From contig JBARBG010000140.1 in the NCBI GenBank assembly GCA_049792815.1, positions 1-64,000 of the forward strand: a stretch of 64,000 bases of DNA. Direction: 5' to 3'. Shown here one piece after another: positions 25,212-33,841 of the stretch. The first letter of the stretch is position 1. Each line of letters begins with the position of its first letter. The stretch is from DAIDKA01 sp049792815 (GTDB taxonomy: Bacteria; Pseudomonadota; Gammaproteobacteria; Steroidobacterales; Steroidobacteraceae). The notes under the pieces are model-generated. The model had not been told where the DNA came from, did no database searches, and was given only the letters and a program-made list of their open reading frames with translations. The position numbers and the translations under genes were made by a program.

Positions 25212-26659
25212 GCCTGCCACGCGGTCTTTACTATGGCGGAGCTTGGCACCCCGGCGCCGGCGCAGCGCCTGTAACCATCGAGAACCCGGGGACCGGCGAG
25301 GACCTGGCCCAGGTGACACAGGCCACGCCCCAGGATTTTGACGTCGCCGTTGCCGCGGCACAGCGGGGCTTCGCACACTGGCGCACGGTTCCTCCCGCCG
25401 AGCGCGCACGCACCCTGCGACAGGCGGCCGATGTTATACGCCGGCACGGCGCTGAACTGGCCATGCTGGATGCGGCCGACAGCGGCAATCCCTACCGGGA
25501 AATGCGCACGGACGCCGACGCCGCCGCGGCGCAGCTGGACTTCTTCGCCGGCCTGGTCACCGAAATGAAGGGCGCTTCTATTCCGATGGGGCCGGATCGG
25601 GTCAACTTTTCGGTGCGCGAACCGCTGGGCGTAGTGGCACGCCTGCTGGCCTTCAATCATCCCCTGATGTTCTGTGCCGGCAAGTCCGCGGCCATCCTGG
25701 CCGCCGGCAATGCCGTGATCGTCAAGCCCGCGGAGCAGACGCCGCTCTCGGCGTTGCGGCTGGCCGAACTCATAGGCCCGCTCTTTCCGGCGGGCGTCTT
25801 CAATGTGCTGCCCGCGGATCGGCTCGCCGCCGCGCATCTGGTCGCGCACCCAGGCGTTGCCAAAGTGGCCCTGGTGGGCAGCATCGCCGCGGGGCGGGCC
25901 GTGCTGCACGCGGCGGCCGACACCATCAAGCCCGTCCTGCTCGAACTGGGCGGGAAGAATGCGCTGATTGCCTTCGCGGATGCCGGCGCCGATGAAGTCG
26001 CCCAAGCCGTGGTCGAGGGCATGAACTTCGCCTGGTGCGGGCAATCCTGCGGCTCAACCAGCCGGGCGTTCGTGCATGAGTCCTTGCACGAGGCGGTGCT
26101 GGAGGGTATCTGCAAGCGCCTGGTTGATTTTGTCCCGGGCCTGCCCAGCGACCCTGCGACCCGCATGGGCGCCATCGTCAGCCGCTCCCAATACGAACGT
26201 GTGCTGCAGTACATTGCCACGGCACAGGCCGAAGGGGCCCGATTGGTCCACGGCGGTAAGCGACCCGCACATTGTCCGCCCGGACGCGGCTACTACATTG
26301 AACCGACCGTCTTTGCCGACGTGACGCCGCAGATGCGCATTGCGCGTGACGAGATCTTCGGACCGGTGCTGAGCGTGCTGCGCTGGCAGGATGCCGAGGT
26401 CATGTTTGAGCAGGTCAATGCGCTGGAATATGGACTGACCTGCTCCATCTGGACCCGCGACCTTGATGTCGCGCACCGGGCCGCCCAGCGTGTGGCCGCG
26501 GGCTTTGTGTGGATCAATGAAGTTGCCCGGCACTTTCTTGGTAGCCCCTTCGGCGGCTACAAGCAATCCGGGATGGGGCGTGAGGAGTGCCTGGATGAAC
26601 TGCTGGCCTTCACGCAGGAGAAGAACATTCATGTCCGCCTGCGCGCCAAGGTGGATTGA
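25208..26659 (+). CDS. Aldehyde dehydrogenase
   Basis: A 483-residue NAD(P)-dependent aldehyde dehydrogenase. Conserved elements: the general-base segment L-E-L-G-G-K-N, the catalytic Cys in G-Q-S-C-G-S, E-I-F-G-P-V-L-S at about residue 380 and the C-terminal P-F-G-G-Y-K-Q-S-G-M-G-R-E. Closest in feel to betaine or semialdehyde dehydrogenases. Coupled to the MFS gene by an ATGA overlap, so uptake and oxidation are co-expressed. The substrate is probably an aldehyde made by the divergent operon (inference). Confidence 0.9.
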   Translation: MSLPRGLYYGGAWHPGAGAAPVTIENPGTGEDLAQVTQATPQDFDVAVAAAQRGFAHWRTVPPAERARTLRQAADVIRRHGAELAMLDAADSGNPYREMRTDADAAAAQLDFFAGLVTEMKGASIPMGPDRVNFSVREPLGVVARLLAFNHPLMFCAGKSAAILAAGNAVIVKPAEQTPLSALRLAELIGPLFPAGVFNVLPADRLAAAHLVAHPGVAKVALVGSIAAGRAVLHAAADTIKPVLLELGGKNALIAFADAGADEVAQAVVEGMNFAWCGQSCGSTSRAFVHESLHEAVLEGICKRLVDFVPGLPSDPATRMGAIVSRSQYERVLQYIATAQAEGARLVHGGKRPAHCPPGRGYYIEPTVFADVTPQMRIARDEIFGPVLSVLRWQDAEVMFEQVNALEYGLTCSIWTRDLDVAHRAAQRVAAGFVWINEVARHFLGSPFGGYKQSGMGREECLDELLAFTQEKNIHVRLRAKVD

Positions 26660-26698
26660 CGGCATGGCTGCACGGCGTCTTTGTAACCCAGGGCCTGC

Positions 26699-29600
26699 TC
26701 ATGGTTTGGATTCAATGTGCAATCCGTAGTCCGCGAACTGATCAGCGACGCCCTTATTGCTGTCGAGCGCCGCCGCCATGTCGCGACGGCTTCCGTCCGT
26801 ATCGCCGGCGCGAAGTTTCGCGAGGCCGCGACCATAGAGTGACGGAGCCAGCCTGGGATTGATGGCCAATGCCGCATCGTATGTCGCAATGGAATCACTG
26901 AATCGGCCGAGCCGCAGCAGCACGAAGGCCTTGCTGTCCAATAGGGAAGCGTCACCAGGGGCTTGCACAACCGCCTGCTCGCACGCGTTCAGAGCCTCAC
27001 TAAGCTCCATATTGGCGGTGGCCAGAGCCCAGCAGTAGTCATTGAGCAGGAACGCATTGGTCGCCGCCGCGCGCGCGTCCTTCATGTCCCGGCCCAATGC
27101 TGCGGTTTGGCCGGCCTTCGCATCAGCCTGCAGGCGCAGCATCACGTACTGGAACTTTGGGCCCTCCATTCTTATCAGATCATTGAGGGTGTCCAAGGCG
27201 GCGGGATATTTACCGTCCGTGAATTCGTTGTTGGCCTTCATATACAAGCCGACCGGCGAGCGGCCATTCAGGCGCAGCGCCGCCTCGACATCCGCCTCGC
27301 TCCCGGTCCGATCCGACCTCAGGCGAATCCTCGCCCGATTCAGATAGGTCTGTTCGCTGGGGGCAATCTCGATCGCGTGATTGAAAGCCTGCAGCGCTTC
27401 GTCTTGTTTGCCGGCGAACTCGTAGATCTCGCCGGCCGCCAGGTAAGCTTGTGCGCCACTGTCAACGGCAAGTAGCGCTTGCGCGTCAGCGACCGCCGCG
27501 TCGACTTGCCCGATGCGCACATGTGCGAAGGCGCGCACCCCATACATGTTGATGTCGCGGGAGAAAATCTTGGTGGCAGCATTGCTATCGGCGATCGCCT
27601 CGGTGTAACGATTCAACTGCTGGTAGGCGAACGCGCGCCAGTGCAGGTCGAACGAATTGTTGGGACTGAGCTCTAACGCCTTGGTCAACCGGGTCACCGC
27701 GTCCGCGAAGTTGCCATGGCGGTATGCCATTACGCCGCGGCCGCCCACTACCACGGCATTCTGCGGGTCGAGCGCCTCCGCGGCGTTCCAGTCAGTGGTG
27801 GCCTTGGCGTCGTCGTTCTTCCACAGGAATGCCATGCCACGACCGGCCAGCGCGTTGGCCGACTTGGGATCGATGGCAAGCGCCTTGTTGAAGTCGTCAA
27901 TGGCGTGATCGAAGTCGTTTTGATTGAGCAGCTTGTCGCCGCTGGCAACGTAGTCCCGCGCCGTCGGCATTTTGATGGCCAGTGCGTTGGATATTTGGGC
28001 AGTAGTCGGTCCAGACAATCCGTTACCGCGCAGATACAGACCATCTTTTGCCATCGCGCGCAGCGTCGCCTGGGCTTCAGTCGCTTCAATGGCGGGGAAT
28101 TCCGGCTGGACGCTGCGGATGCTGGCTTCCGCGGTGAAGGTCTCGCCGACCAGGCTGAACTTGCGCTTGTATTCAATCCCAGCGACGACGCGATTGACCT
28201 CGCTGCCGCTGGTGGTGAAGGGTACTACGCTGATGGGCAGCAGAATCGTTTCGCTGGTGCGGCCATATATCGGGAACGGCACCAGGTAGGGTGCCTGCAT
28301 ATTGGCACCGGCATCCCGGGTGAAGCGCGCTTCGTAGCCGACGCCCAGACCATTGGTTTCGTACCACTGATCCTTCCATACCATGTGCGCCGAGCCGTCC
28401 ATGGTGACTGTCTCGGTTTCGGTGTCATCATCGAATTTGGCCGAGACCGATTTGATGTCAACGAAGTCGTACACCTTGGACCAAAACTGACGCAGGGCAC
28501 GCTCGAGAGCGTCGCCCGTCAAGCTCGCCAGCTGCAGTTTGGCCGCGATGGCTTCATCGCCGCTGAGGACTGATTCGACATGCATCGGCGCCGGTAAGTC
28601 GATGCCGGCGCTGGCGTCGATACGGATATGCGTATCCGACGTGGGCACGGTGAGTGGCGCGGCCTCGATGGGTATCAAACCGCTGCCGGCGGCCAGCAAT
28701 GGCAGCCCCCAGTGATAGTTGGGGGTTTTCAGAAGCTGCAAATGGTGGTCTGCGCCGCGCGTCCCGTCGAGCCAGTACACCTGGCCGCCGATATGGGCGC
28801 GCACGATGACGTGGTCGAAGAGAGCTACCATCGGGAGTCGGGCGTCGAGCCCATCGCCAATTTTGGTGCTGACCGCCACCGGCTCCGCGTCGATTCCGAG
28901 TTCACGCAGCAGGGCGATCAGCAGGACGGTTTTGGCCTTGCAGTCACCAAAGCGGCGTGACCAGGTCAGATCCGCCTGGGCCGGCACTATGCCGCCCTCA
29001 TTCATACCGAGGTAGACATAGCGCACGTCATCTTCGACCAGGCGCAGCGCGGCGGTTGCAAGGTCGCCGGGAGTGTGAGCCACGGATTTGATGCGGGCCA
29101 CTTCGGCCTTCAGGGCAGAGTCCGGTGCCAGGGTCGCCGCCTTGGTGAACAGGGGTGCCAGGCGCTTGGAGACATCTGACCAAGACTTGAAGCCGCTGAA
29201 CTCGACGGCGCGCGTCACGGCGAAGCGCAACGGCGCACCGGTCGCTTGAACCGGTGGTTCGATATTGTCGGCCGTGTACGTCACTTCCGTGAAGTCGCCG
29301 TCCGTGTGCTCCCTGAGGTCGTGCAGGTCGTCGGTGAATCTCCAGCGAACGACGCTCGAGCGGGGCCAGCGCGCTCGCAGGTGTACGCGCTCAACCGGGC
29401 GTTGGATCCATTCGCCGGCAACCTGGTCCGGGGCGCCGGCCAGTATCGGGTCGGTGCGCTTAACGGAAAATGCCACGTCGACGATGTCGCCGACCCGCAG
29501 ATCCGCTGGTTGAAATACAGCCGTCAGGATCCCGTCGAGAGCCGAATACTCCAGATTGTTTTCACGTCTCAGCAGGGTGAATTTCTGGCCGTCGGCGAGC

Positions 29601-29941
29601 GCATCGATGACCTGATCGCCCCGGATGATGTGGACCTTGTGGATGGTCAGAACATCGGTGTCGGGTTTCCAGGGCAGCTGCAGCGTGCCGAGGCCCTGCA
29701 GCCCCTGCGCAGTCTGGATCAGGTCTTTGCTTTCAAAGAAGCTCTCCTGGGACTGCGGCAGGAAATTGAACTGCTGGTCCTCGAGCAGCACTTTGACGGG
29801 AGCACCGTCGGACGGCCCGGTCGTGGCGGGAGTCTCGACCGGTTTCACCCAGGCGGGAATCGGTCCGTAAACGGGCGCGTCCGCCGCGACGGCGACTTTG
29901 AAAGAGAACAGCGCGCAAAGGGCGATAGCCAAGCGCTTCAT
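26699..29941 (-). CDS. DUF3857 / transglutaminase / TPR exported protein
   Basis: A 1080-residue exported protein. Residues 1-20 form a signal peptide ending A-V-A-A-D. A DUF3857 beta domain occupies about 50-240. A transglutaminase-like domain follows, with Cys in F-G-D-C-K-A-K-T, His in F-D-H-V-I-V and Asp in W-L-D-G-T-R-G. The triad is complete, so it may be a papain-fold protease or transferase. The C-terminal third consists of tetratricopeptide repeats. ATG 29941 gives the signal peptide; the longer start would add unrelated residues. Confidence 0.85.
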   Translation of the reverse strand: MKRLAIALCALFSFKVAVAADAPVYGPIPAWVKPVETPATTGPSDGAPVKVLLEDQQFNFLPQSQESFFESKDLIQTAQGLQGLGTLQLPWKPDTDVLTIHKVHIIRGDQVIDALADGQKFTLLRRENNLEYSALDGILTAVFQPADLRVGDIVDVAFSVKRTDPILAGAPDQVAGEWIQRPVERVHLRARWPRSSVVRWRFTDDLHDLREHTDGDFTEVTYTADNIEPPVQATGAPLRFAVTRAVEFSGFKSWSDVSKRLAPLFTKAATLAPDSALKAEVARIKSVAHTPGDLATAALRLVEDDVRYVYLGMNEGGIVPAQADLTWSRRFGDCKAKTVLLIALLRELGIDAEPVAVSTKIGDGLDARLPMVALFDHVIVRAHIGGQVYWLDGTRGADHHLQLLKTPNYHWGLPLLAAGSGLIPIEAAPLTVPTSDTHIRIDASAGIDLPAPMHVESVLSGDEAIAAKLQLASLTGDALERALRQFWSKVYDFVDIKSVSAKFDDDTETETVTMDGSAHMVWKDQWYETNGLGVGYEARFTRDAGANMQAPYLVPFPIYGRTSETILLPISVVPFTTSGSEVNRVVAGIEYKRKFSLVGETFTAEASIRSVQPEFPAIEATEAQATLRAMAKDGLYLRGNGLSGPTTAQISNALAIKMPTARDYVASGDKLLNQNDFDHAIDDFNKALAIDPKSANALAGRGMAFLWKNDDAKATTDWNAAEALDPQNAVVVGGRGVMAYRHGNFADAVTRLTKALELSPNNSFDLHWRAFAYQQLNRYTEAIADSNAATKIFSRDINMYGVRAFAHVRIGQVDAAVADAQALLAVDSGAQAYLAAGEIYEFAGKQDEALQAFNHAIEIAPSEQTYLNRARIRLRSDRTGSEADVEAALRLNGRSPVGLYMKANNEFTDGKYPAALDTLNDLIRMEGPKFQYVMLRLQADAKAGQTAALGRDMKDARAAATNAFLLNDYCWALATANMELSEALNACEQAVVQAPGDASLLDSKAFVLLRLGRFSDSIATYDAALAINPRLAPSLYGRGLAKLRAGDTDGSRRDMAAALDSNKGVADQFADYGLHIESKP

Positions 29942-30102
29942 TGTCTTATTGTGGCCCACGACACTCATTCTAAGGGGTGGCGCCTCAGTGCTGGGCATCA
30001 TTGGAACCGGTGCTGCATTGCGAAGCCCTGTTGTCATAACAGATCAACTGCAGCGCGACCTGCGTCTAGGTACGTCACGAACCCTTTGCCTAGGATCGCA
30101 TC

Positions 30103-31728
30103 ATGGCCGACCCCCTGCTGGAAGCCCTGCCGGATCTCATCCTGCTCGTGCGACGAGACGGTACTGTCATTGCCTGCGGTGGTGGCGGCGGGGTGGGGCG
30201 CATGCAGGGTACGGATCCGGCCGGCCAGCGTCTGGAGTCCCTGTGGCCGGCCGCGGCTAAGACTCTCAAACAACTGATCCGCAAGGCCATTTCCACCCGA
30301 ATGCCGGCCGAGGCACGTTTCGACGACGAGGGCCGGAATTTCGAGGTGCGGGTCACCGCCCAGGGTCCGGAGCGTGCCATCTGCGTCATCCGGCCCACGC
30401 TCGTCGCGGCCCAGGAGGACAGTCTGGACGCGACCGATGAGCGACCGCGCGCGCAGCTCGATCGGCGCGGATTCCTCAAGCGCTTCAAGGAATCGGTATC
30501 AGAGGCGGCGCTGCGCGAGAAGCGGATGGCCATTGCCGTGATCCATGTCGACGGTATTGTCGATATCGGTCAGGCCATCGCCGGTGAAATCGCTGAACGG
30601 GTCATGAGCATGGCCATCATGCGGCTGCCCCAGCTGGCCAGCGCGCGCACAGAGGGTCAGGGCCAACCCTGGTGGTACCTCGGCCAGTTGAGTGAGAGTC
30701 TTCTGGCGCTGGTGCTGGAGAGCGCGGATCGCGAGGCCATCGAAGCGTGTATCACGACGCTTTGCACCAGCCTGCGACAGCCGGTGGATCTGGGTAGCAC
30801 CGAGTTTCACCTGACGCCCTTCGCAGGCGTGGCCATCATGGGTCAGGACTCTTCCTCACCGCGCACGCTGCTGGACCAGGCACGTGCGGCGGCCACCGAG
30901 GCGCGCCGCTCCGGCAGTACCGTGCCACGCTTCTTTACCGACACTTTGCGGCTGCGATCATTGGCGCGCATGGATGTCACCCGCGAGCTGCGCGATGCCA
31001 TCACCAACGGCGACATCGGCCTGCGCTATACGGGGCGCCACGATCTGCGCAGCGCACGTCTGGAGACCTGGGCCGGTTACCTGCGCTGGCAGCACCCCTT
31101 GCGGGGGGAGATCCGCCCGGTTGAATTCCTGAAGGTGGCCGAGGCCACGGGGCTGGCCACGGCGCTGTCGCGCGCGGCACTGAAGAGCCTGCGCGAGGAC
31201 TTCACGGCCAATGCAGCGCGCTGGGACGACGATGTCCGGGTATCGTTCGGCCCCTTGCGACATCACGTACTGCACAAGGACTTCATCGACGACATCGTCA
31301 AGTTTCTGGCCACCGGCGCAGTACCGGCAGAGCGCCTGGAGCTGCGCATCGCCGAGAAAGCCTTCATCGCCAGGCCGCCCACCGACTTCGATCCTCTGGT
31401 AAGCCTTGGTGTGCGGCTGGTCATTGATGAGGTGGGACGTGGCATGGCGTCCCTCGACTGGCTCGCCCGTGGGCATATCTGGGGACTGCAGCTGGATCGT
31501 GCCTGGGTCACCGCATTCCGCAAGGATGCCGCGGCGCTCAAAGTCTGCAGTGCCGGTATTGCCGTGGCCAAGGCCCTGCGGCTCACCCCCATCGCCACCG
31601 GCGTCGATGATCAGGCGTTATGTGATGCGCTGCTGGCGCTGGGATGCTGCCAGGGCACCGGCGACCTGTACCAGTCGGCGTTTCCTGAAGCCGTCGCGGG
31701 CAGCAAAATCGCTGCTGCGCGGGGCTGA
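30103..31728 (+). CDS. PAS-GGDEF-EAL protein with degenerate catalytic motifs
   Basis: A 541-residue protein with a PAS-like start (L-L-E-A-L-P-D-L-I-L-L-V-R-R-D-G-T), a GGDEF-like middle with no GG[D/E]EF, and an EAL-like C-terminal half (from about residue 310). In the EAL half the catalytic signature is replaced: E-T-W-A-G-Y-L-R-W stands where E-A-L-x-R-W belongs, and D-E-V-G-R-G stands where D-D-F-G-T-G belongs. It therefore probably cannot make or cleave c-di-GMP and may bind it or act as a protein scaffold. Monocistronic, just upstream of the subtilase. Confidence 0.75.
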   Translation: MADPLLEALPDLILLVRRDGTVIACGGGGGVGRMQGTDPAGQRLESLWPAAAKTLKQLIRKAISTRMPAEARFDDEGRNFEVRVTAQGPERAICVIRPTLVAAQEDSLDATDERPRAQLDRRGFLKRFKESVSEAALREKRMAIAVIHVDGIVDIGQAIAGEIAERVMSMAIMRLPQLASARTEGQGQPWWYLGQLSESLLALVLESADREAIEACITTLCTSLRQPVDLGSTEFHLTPFAGVAIMGQDSSSPRTLLDQARAAATEARRSGSTVPRFFTDTLRLRSLARMDVTRELRDAITNGDIGLRYTGRHDLRSARLETWAGYLRWQHPLRGEIRPVEFLKVAEATGLATALSRAALKSLREDFTANAARWDDDVRVSFGPLRHHVLHKDFIDDIVKFLATGAVPAERLELRIAEKAFIARPPTDFDPLVSLGVRLVIDEVGRGMASLDWLARGHIWGLQLDRAWVTAFRKDAAALKVCSAGIAVAKALRLTPIATGVDDQALCDALLALGCCQGTGDLYQSAFPEAVAGSKIAAARG

Positions 31729-31744
31729 TTTTACACATTGATTA

Positions 31745-31760
31745 TGTGACGGCCGTCACA
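31745..31760. promoter_or_regulatory. Perfect CRP/Clp-type palindrome
   Basis: The 16-base string TGTGACGGCCGTCACA is its own reverse complement and fits the CRP-family consensus TGTGA-N6-TCACA exactly. It lies about 110 bases before the subtilase start, a normal distance for an activator site. In xanthomonads the CRP homologue Clp controls extracellular protease genes and responds to c-di-GMP; whether this organism has Clp is not visible here. Confidence 0.6.
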
Positions 31761-31775
31761 CTAGACCTTCGAAAC

Positions 31776-31791
31776 TGTGAGGTCCGTCACC
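31776..31791. promoter_or_regulatory. Second CRP/Clp-type site, one mismatch
   Basis: TGTGAGGTCCGTCACC matches the same half-site pattern with one base off in the right arm. Its start lies exactly 31 bases after the start of the first site, close to three helical turns, so two dimers could bind the same DNA face. Together the two sites look like a paired operator for the subtilase. Confidence 0.5.
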
Positions 31792-31868
31792 TTTTGGTGG
31801 CAGCGCATTCGCGAGACCTTAAGCATCGCACAAGGCCTCGGAAGCACCCGAGGCAAGAGGTTCAGGCG

Positions 31869-33761
31869 ATGCGTTCAACCAAGACAGTATTCGAACTGCC
31901 GCTTGCTTCGTTGCTGGTGGCATTGCTGGCCACGAGCGCCATCGCAGCACCGGCACCGCAGTCCGCGCGCCGCGCGGGCGCATCCCGCTACCTCGTGCAG
32001 GCCGCAACCCTGAGCCTTGCGCAACAGGATGTGAAGCAGGTGGGCGGCACCCTCGAGCGCAACCTGGATGTCATCCATGCCGTGTCGGCGTACCTGGATC
32101 CTGCGCAGGTTGCGCGACTGCGCGCGCGCAGCGACGTGCGGGTGTTTGCCGACCGGAGCATGCGCACCGACGGCCTGGGCTCACTGTTGGGTTCGGTGAC
32201 CTCGGGGGTCGTTTCTGCAGTCACGACCAACCCGCTGGTGACGACAGTGGCCGGCGTCGCGACACCGGTCGTCTCGGCGGTGACGCCGCTGGCGGGGCCT
32301 GTCGTGTCACCCCTGGTCTCGCCCGTCGTCGGAGGGCTCAGCAGCAATACGGCGCTGACGGATGGCACCGGGGTCGGAGCCTCGACCTTGCTGTACCAGA
32401 CCAACTACCCCGTGCTCGTGGGCGCCACTACGCTGCAGAAGCAGGGCATCACGGGTCGGGGCGTCACCATTGCCATGCTGGACAGCGGTCTGTGGGAGGA
32501 CGCATCGCAGAACTACGGCTCGCGCGTGCTGGCGAGCATTGATGTGACCAACAACGGCTCCGGTCCGGTCACGGGCGACCCCTACGGACATGGCACGCAC
32601 CTCACCTCCATCGCGGCCGGCGGCGCTGAAAACCTGGGCCTGCAATACCTGAGCATCGCGCCCCAGGCCAATCTGGTCATCGTGCGTGCTTTTGACGGTC
32701 AGGGCGGCGGCCGCTACGTGGACGTGATCGCAGGGCTCAACTGGATCATTGCCAACCAGCACAAGTACAACATCCGCATCGTCAACCTGTCCTTCGGCTC
32801 GGACCCGGAGTCCTATTACTGGGATGATCCGCTTGATCAGGCCGTGATGGCGGCGTGGAAGGCCGGCATTGTCGTGGTGGCGGCCGCCGGTAATTCCGGT
32901 CCGGGTGCGATGACCATCGGCGTACCTGGAAACGTGCCCTACGTGATCACGGTTGGGGCTCTCACCGACAACTACACGCCCTCCAATCCCGCCAACTTCA
33001 GTCTGGCGTCGTTTTCCTCCACGGGTCCGACCTACGAGGGCTTCGTGAAGCCTGAAGTCGTCGCTCCAGGTGGTCACATGGCTGCTTCGATGTCCAGCAG
33101 CAGCTACCTGGCCAACGTCGATCCGAACTCGATGTCGGCGGGCGAGCAGATGTTCACCATGTCCGGCACCTCGCAGGCCACGGCCGTGACCACCGGGGTG
33201 GTCGCCCTGATGCTGCAGGCCAATCCTGCGCTGACCCCCGACACCGTGAAGTGCCGGCTGCTGGCCTCCGCGGCCCCCGCCGTGACCTCATCAGGTGTTC
33301 TGGCTTACACCGTGTTCCAGCAGGGCGCGGGTTTCGTCAACGCGGTGCGGGCCGTCAACAGCACGGCGACCGGATGTGCCAATCAGGGTCTGAACGTCGC
33401 GGCCGACCTTGCGGGAACTGAACACTTCGGCGGCCCGGCGAACGAGGATGCCGACGGCGATTTCTACATCATGAACATGACGGGCCCCACATGGGGTACT
33501 CCGCTGCCCGGTGATGGTCTGACCTGGTCGGGCGGATATGCCTGGGACCAGGGCTATGACTGGAGCTCCGGCTACGTGTGGAGCCAGAGTTATGCCTGGA
33601 GCAAGAGCTACGCCTGGAGCAAGAGCTATGCGTGGAGCAAAAGCTACGCCTGGAGCAAGGGCTACTGCTGGAGCAAGTCCGTTCCCTGGTGGCTGAACTC
33701 ATCAGGCTCGGCCACCGCCTCCGCGCCCACCTCCATACTGCCCTGGGTTCCGAACCAGTAG
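31869..33761 (+). CDS. Secreted S8 serine protease with Trp-hexad tail
   Basis: A 630-residue subtilase. A signal peptide (residues 1-27, ending I-A-A-P) is followed by an I9-type propeptide and a Val/Pro/Thr-rich linker at about 105-165. The catalytic domain has Asp205 (M-L-D-S-G), His241 (G-H-G-T-H) and Ser435 (G-T-S-Q-A), with the oxyanion Asn in A-A-G-N-S-G. The final part contains nine tandem six-residue units beginning with Trp (W-S-K-S-Y-A and variants), a structure I do not know from characterised subtilases. ATG 31869 fits the signal peptide. Confidence 0.92.
   Translation: MRSTKTVFELPLASLLVALLATSAIAAPAPQSARRAGASRYLVQAATLSLAQQDVKQVGGTLERNLDVIHAVSAYLDPAQVARLRARSDVRVFADRSMRTDGLGSLLGSVTSGVVSAVTTNPLVTTVAGVATPVVSAVTPLAGPVVSPLVSPVVGGLSSNTALTDGTGVGASTLLYQTNYPVLVGATTLQKQGITGRGVTIAMLDSGLWEDASQNYGSRVLASIDVTNNGSGPVTGDPYGHGTHLTSIAAGGAENLGLQYLSIAPQANLVIVRAFDGQGGGRYVDVIAGLNWIIANQHKYNIRIVNLSFGSDPESYYWDDPLDQAVMAAWKAGIVVVAAAGNSGPGAMTIGVPGNVPYVITVGALTDNYTPSNPANFSLASFSSTGPTYEGFVKPEVVAPGGHMAASMSSSSYLANVDPNSMSAGEQMFTMSGTSQATAVTTGVVALMLQANPALTPDTVKCRLLASAAPAVTSSGVLAYTVFQQGAGFVNAVRAVNSTATGCANQGLNVAADLAGTEHFGGPANEDADGDFYIMNMTGPTWGTPLPGDGLTWSGGYAWDQGYDWSSGYVWSQSYAWSKSYAWSKSYAWSKSYAWSKGYCWSKSVPWWLNSSGSATASAPTSILPWVPNQ
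33525..33686 (+). repeat. Nine 18-base coding repeats, Trp hexads
   Basis: Nine consecutive 18-base units encode W-S/D-x-x-Y/V-x. Units 5 to 7 are identical in protein (W-S-K-S-Y-A) but differ at third codon positions (gcc/gcg, aag/aaa), which shows selection on the amino-acid sequence. A tenth Trp begins right after the array. Confidence 0.9.
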
Positions 33762-33841
33762 CCGCGAGTGTGACGCAGTTCTCGTAAGTTGCGATTGCCC
33801 AAGCGCTCCTGCGCTCCGTCAATGTTCCAGGGAGCTGCTTC

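Noticed and set aside
29246..30277. 343-codon frame opposite the transglutaminase/TPR gene
   Set aside because: The minus-strand protein has a signal peptide and a complete C-H-D triad; the plus frame has none of these.
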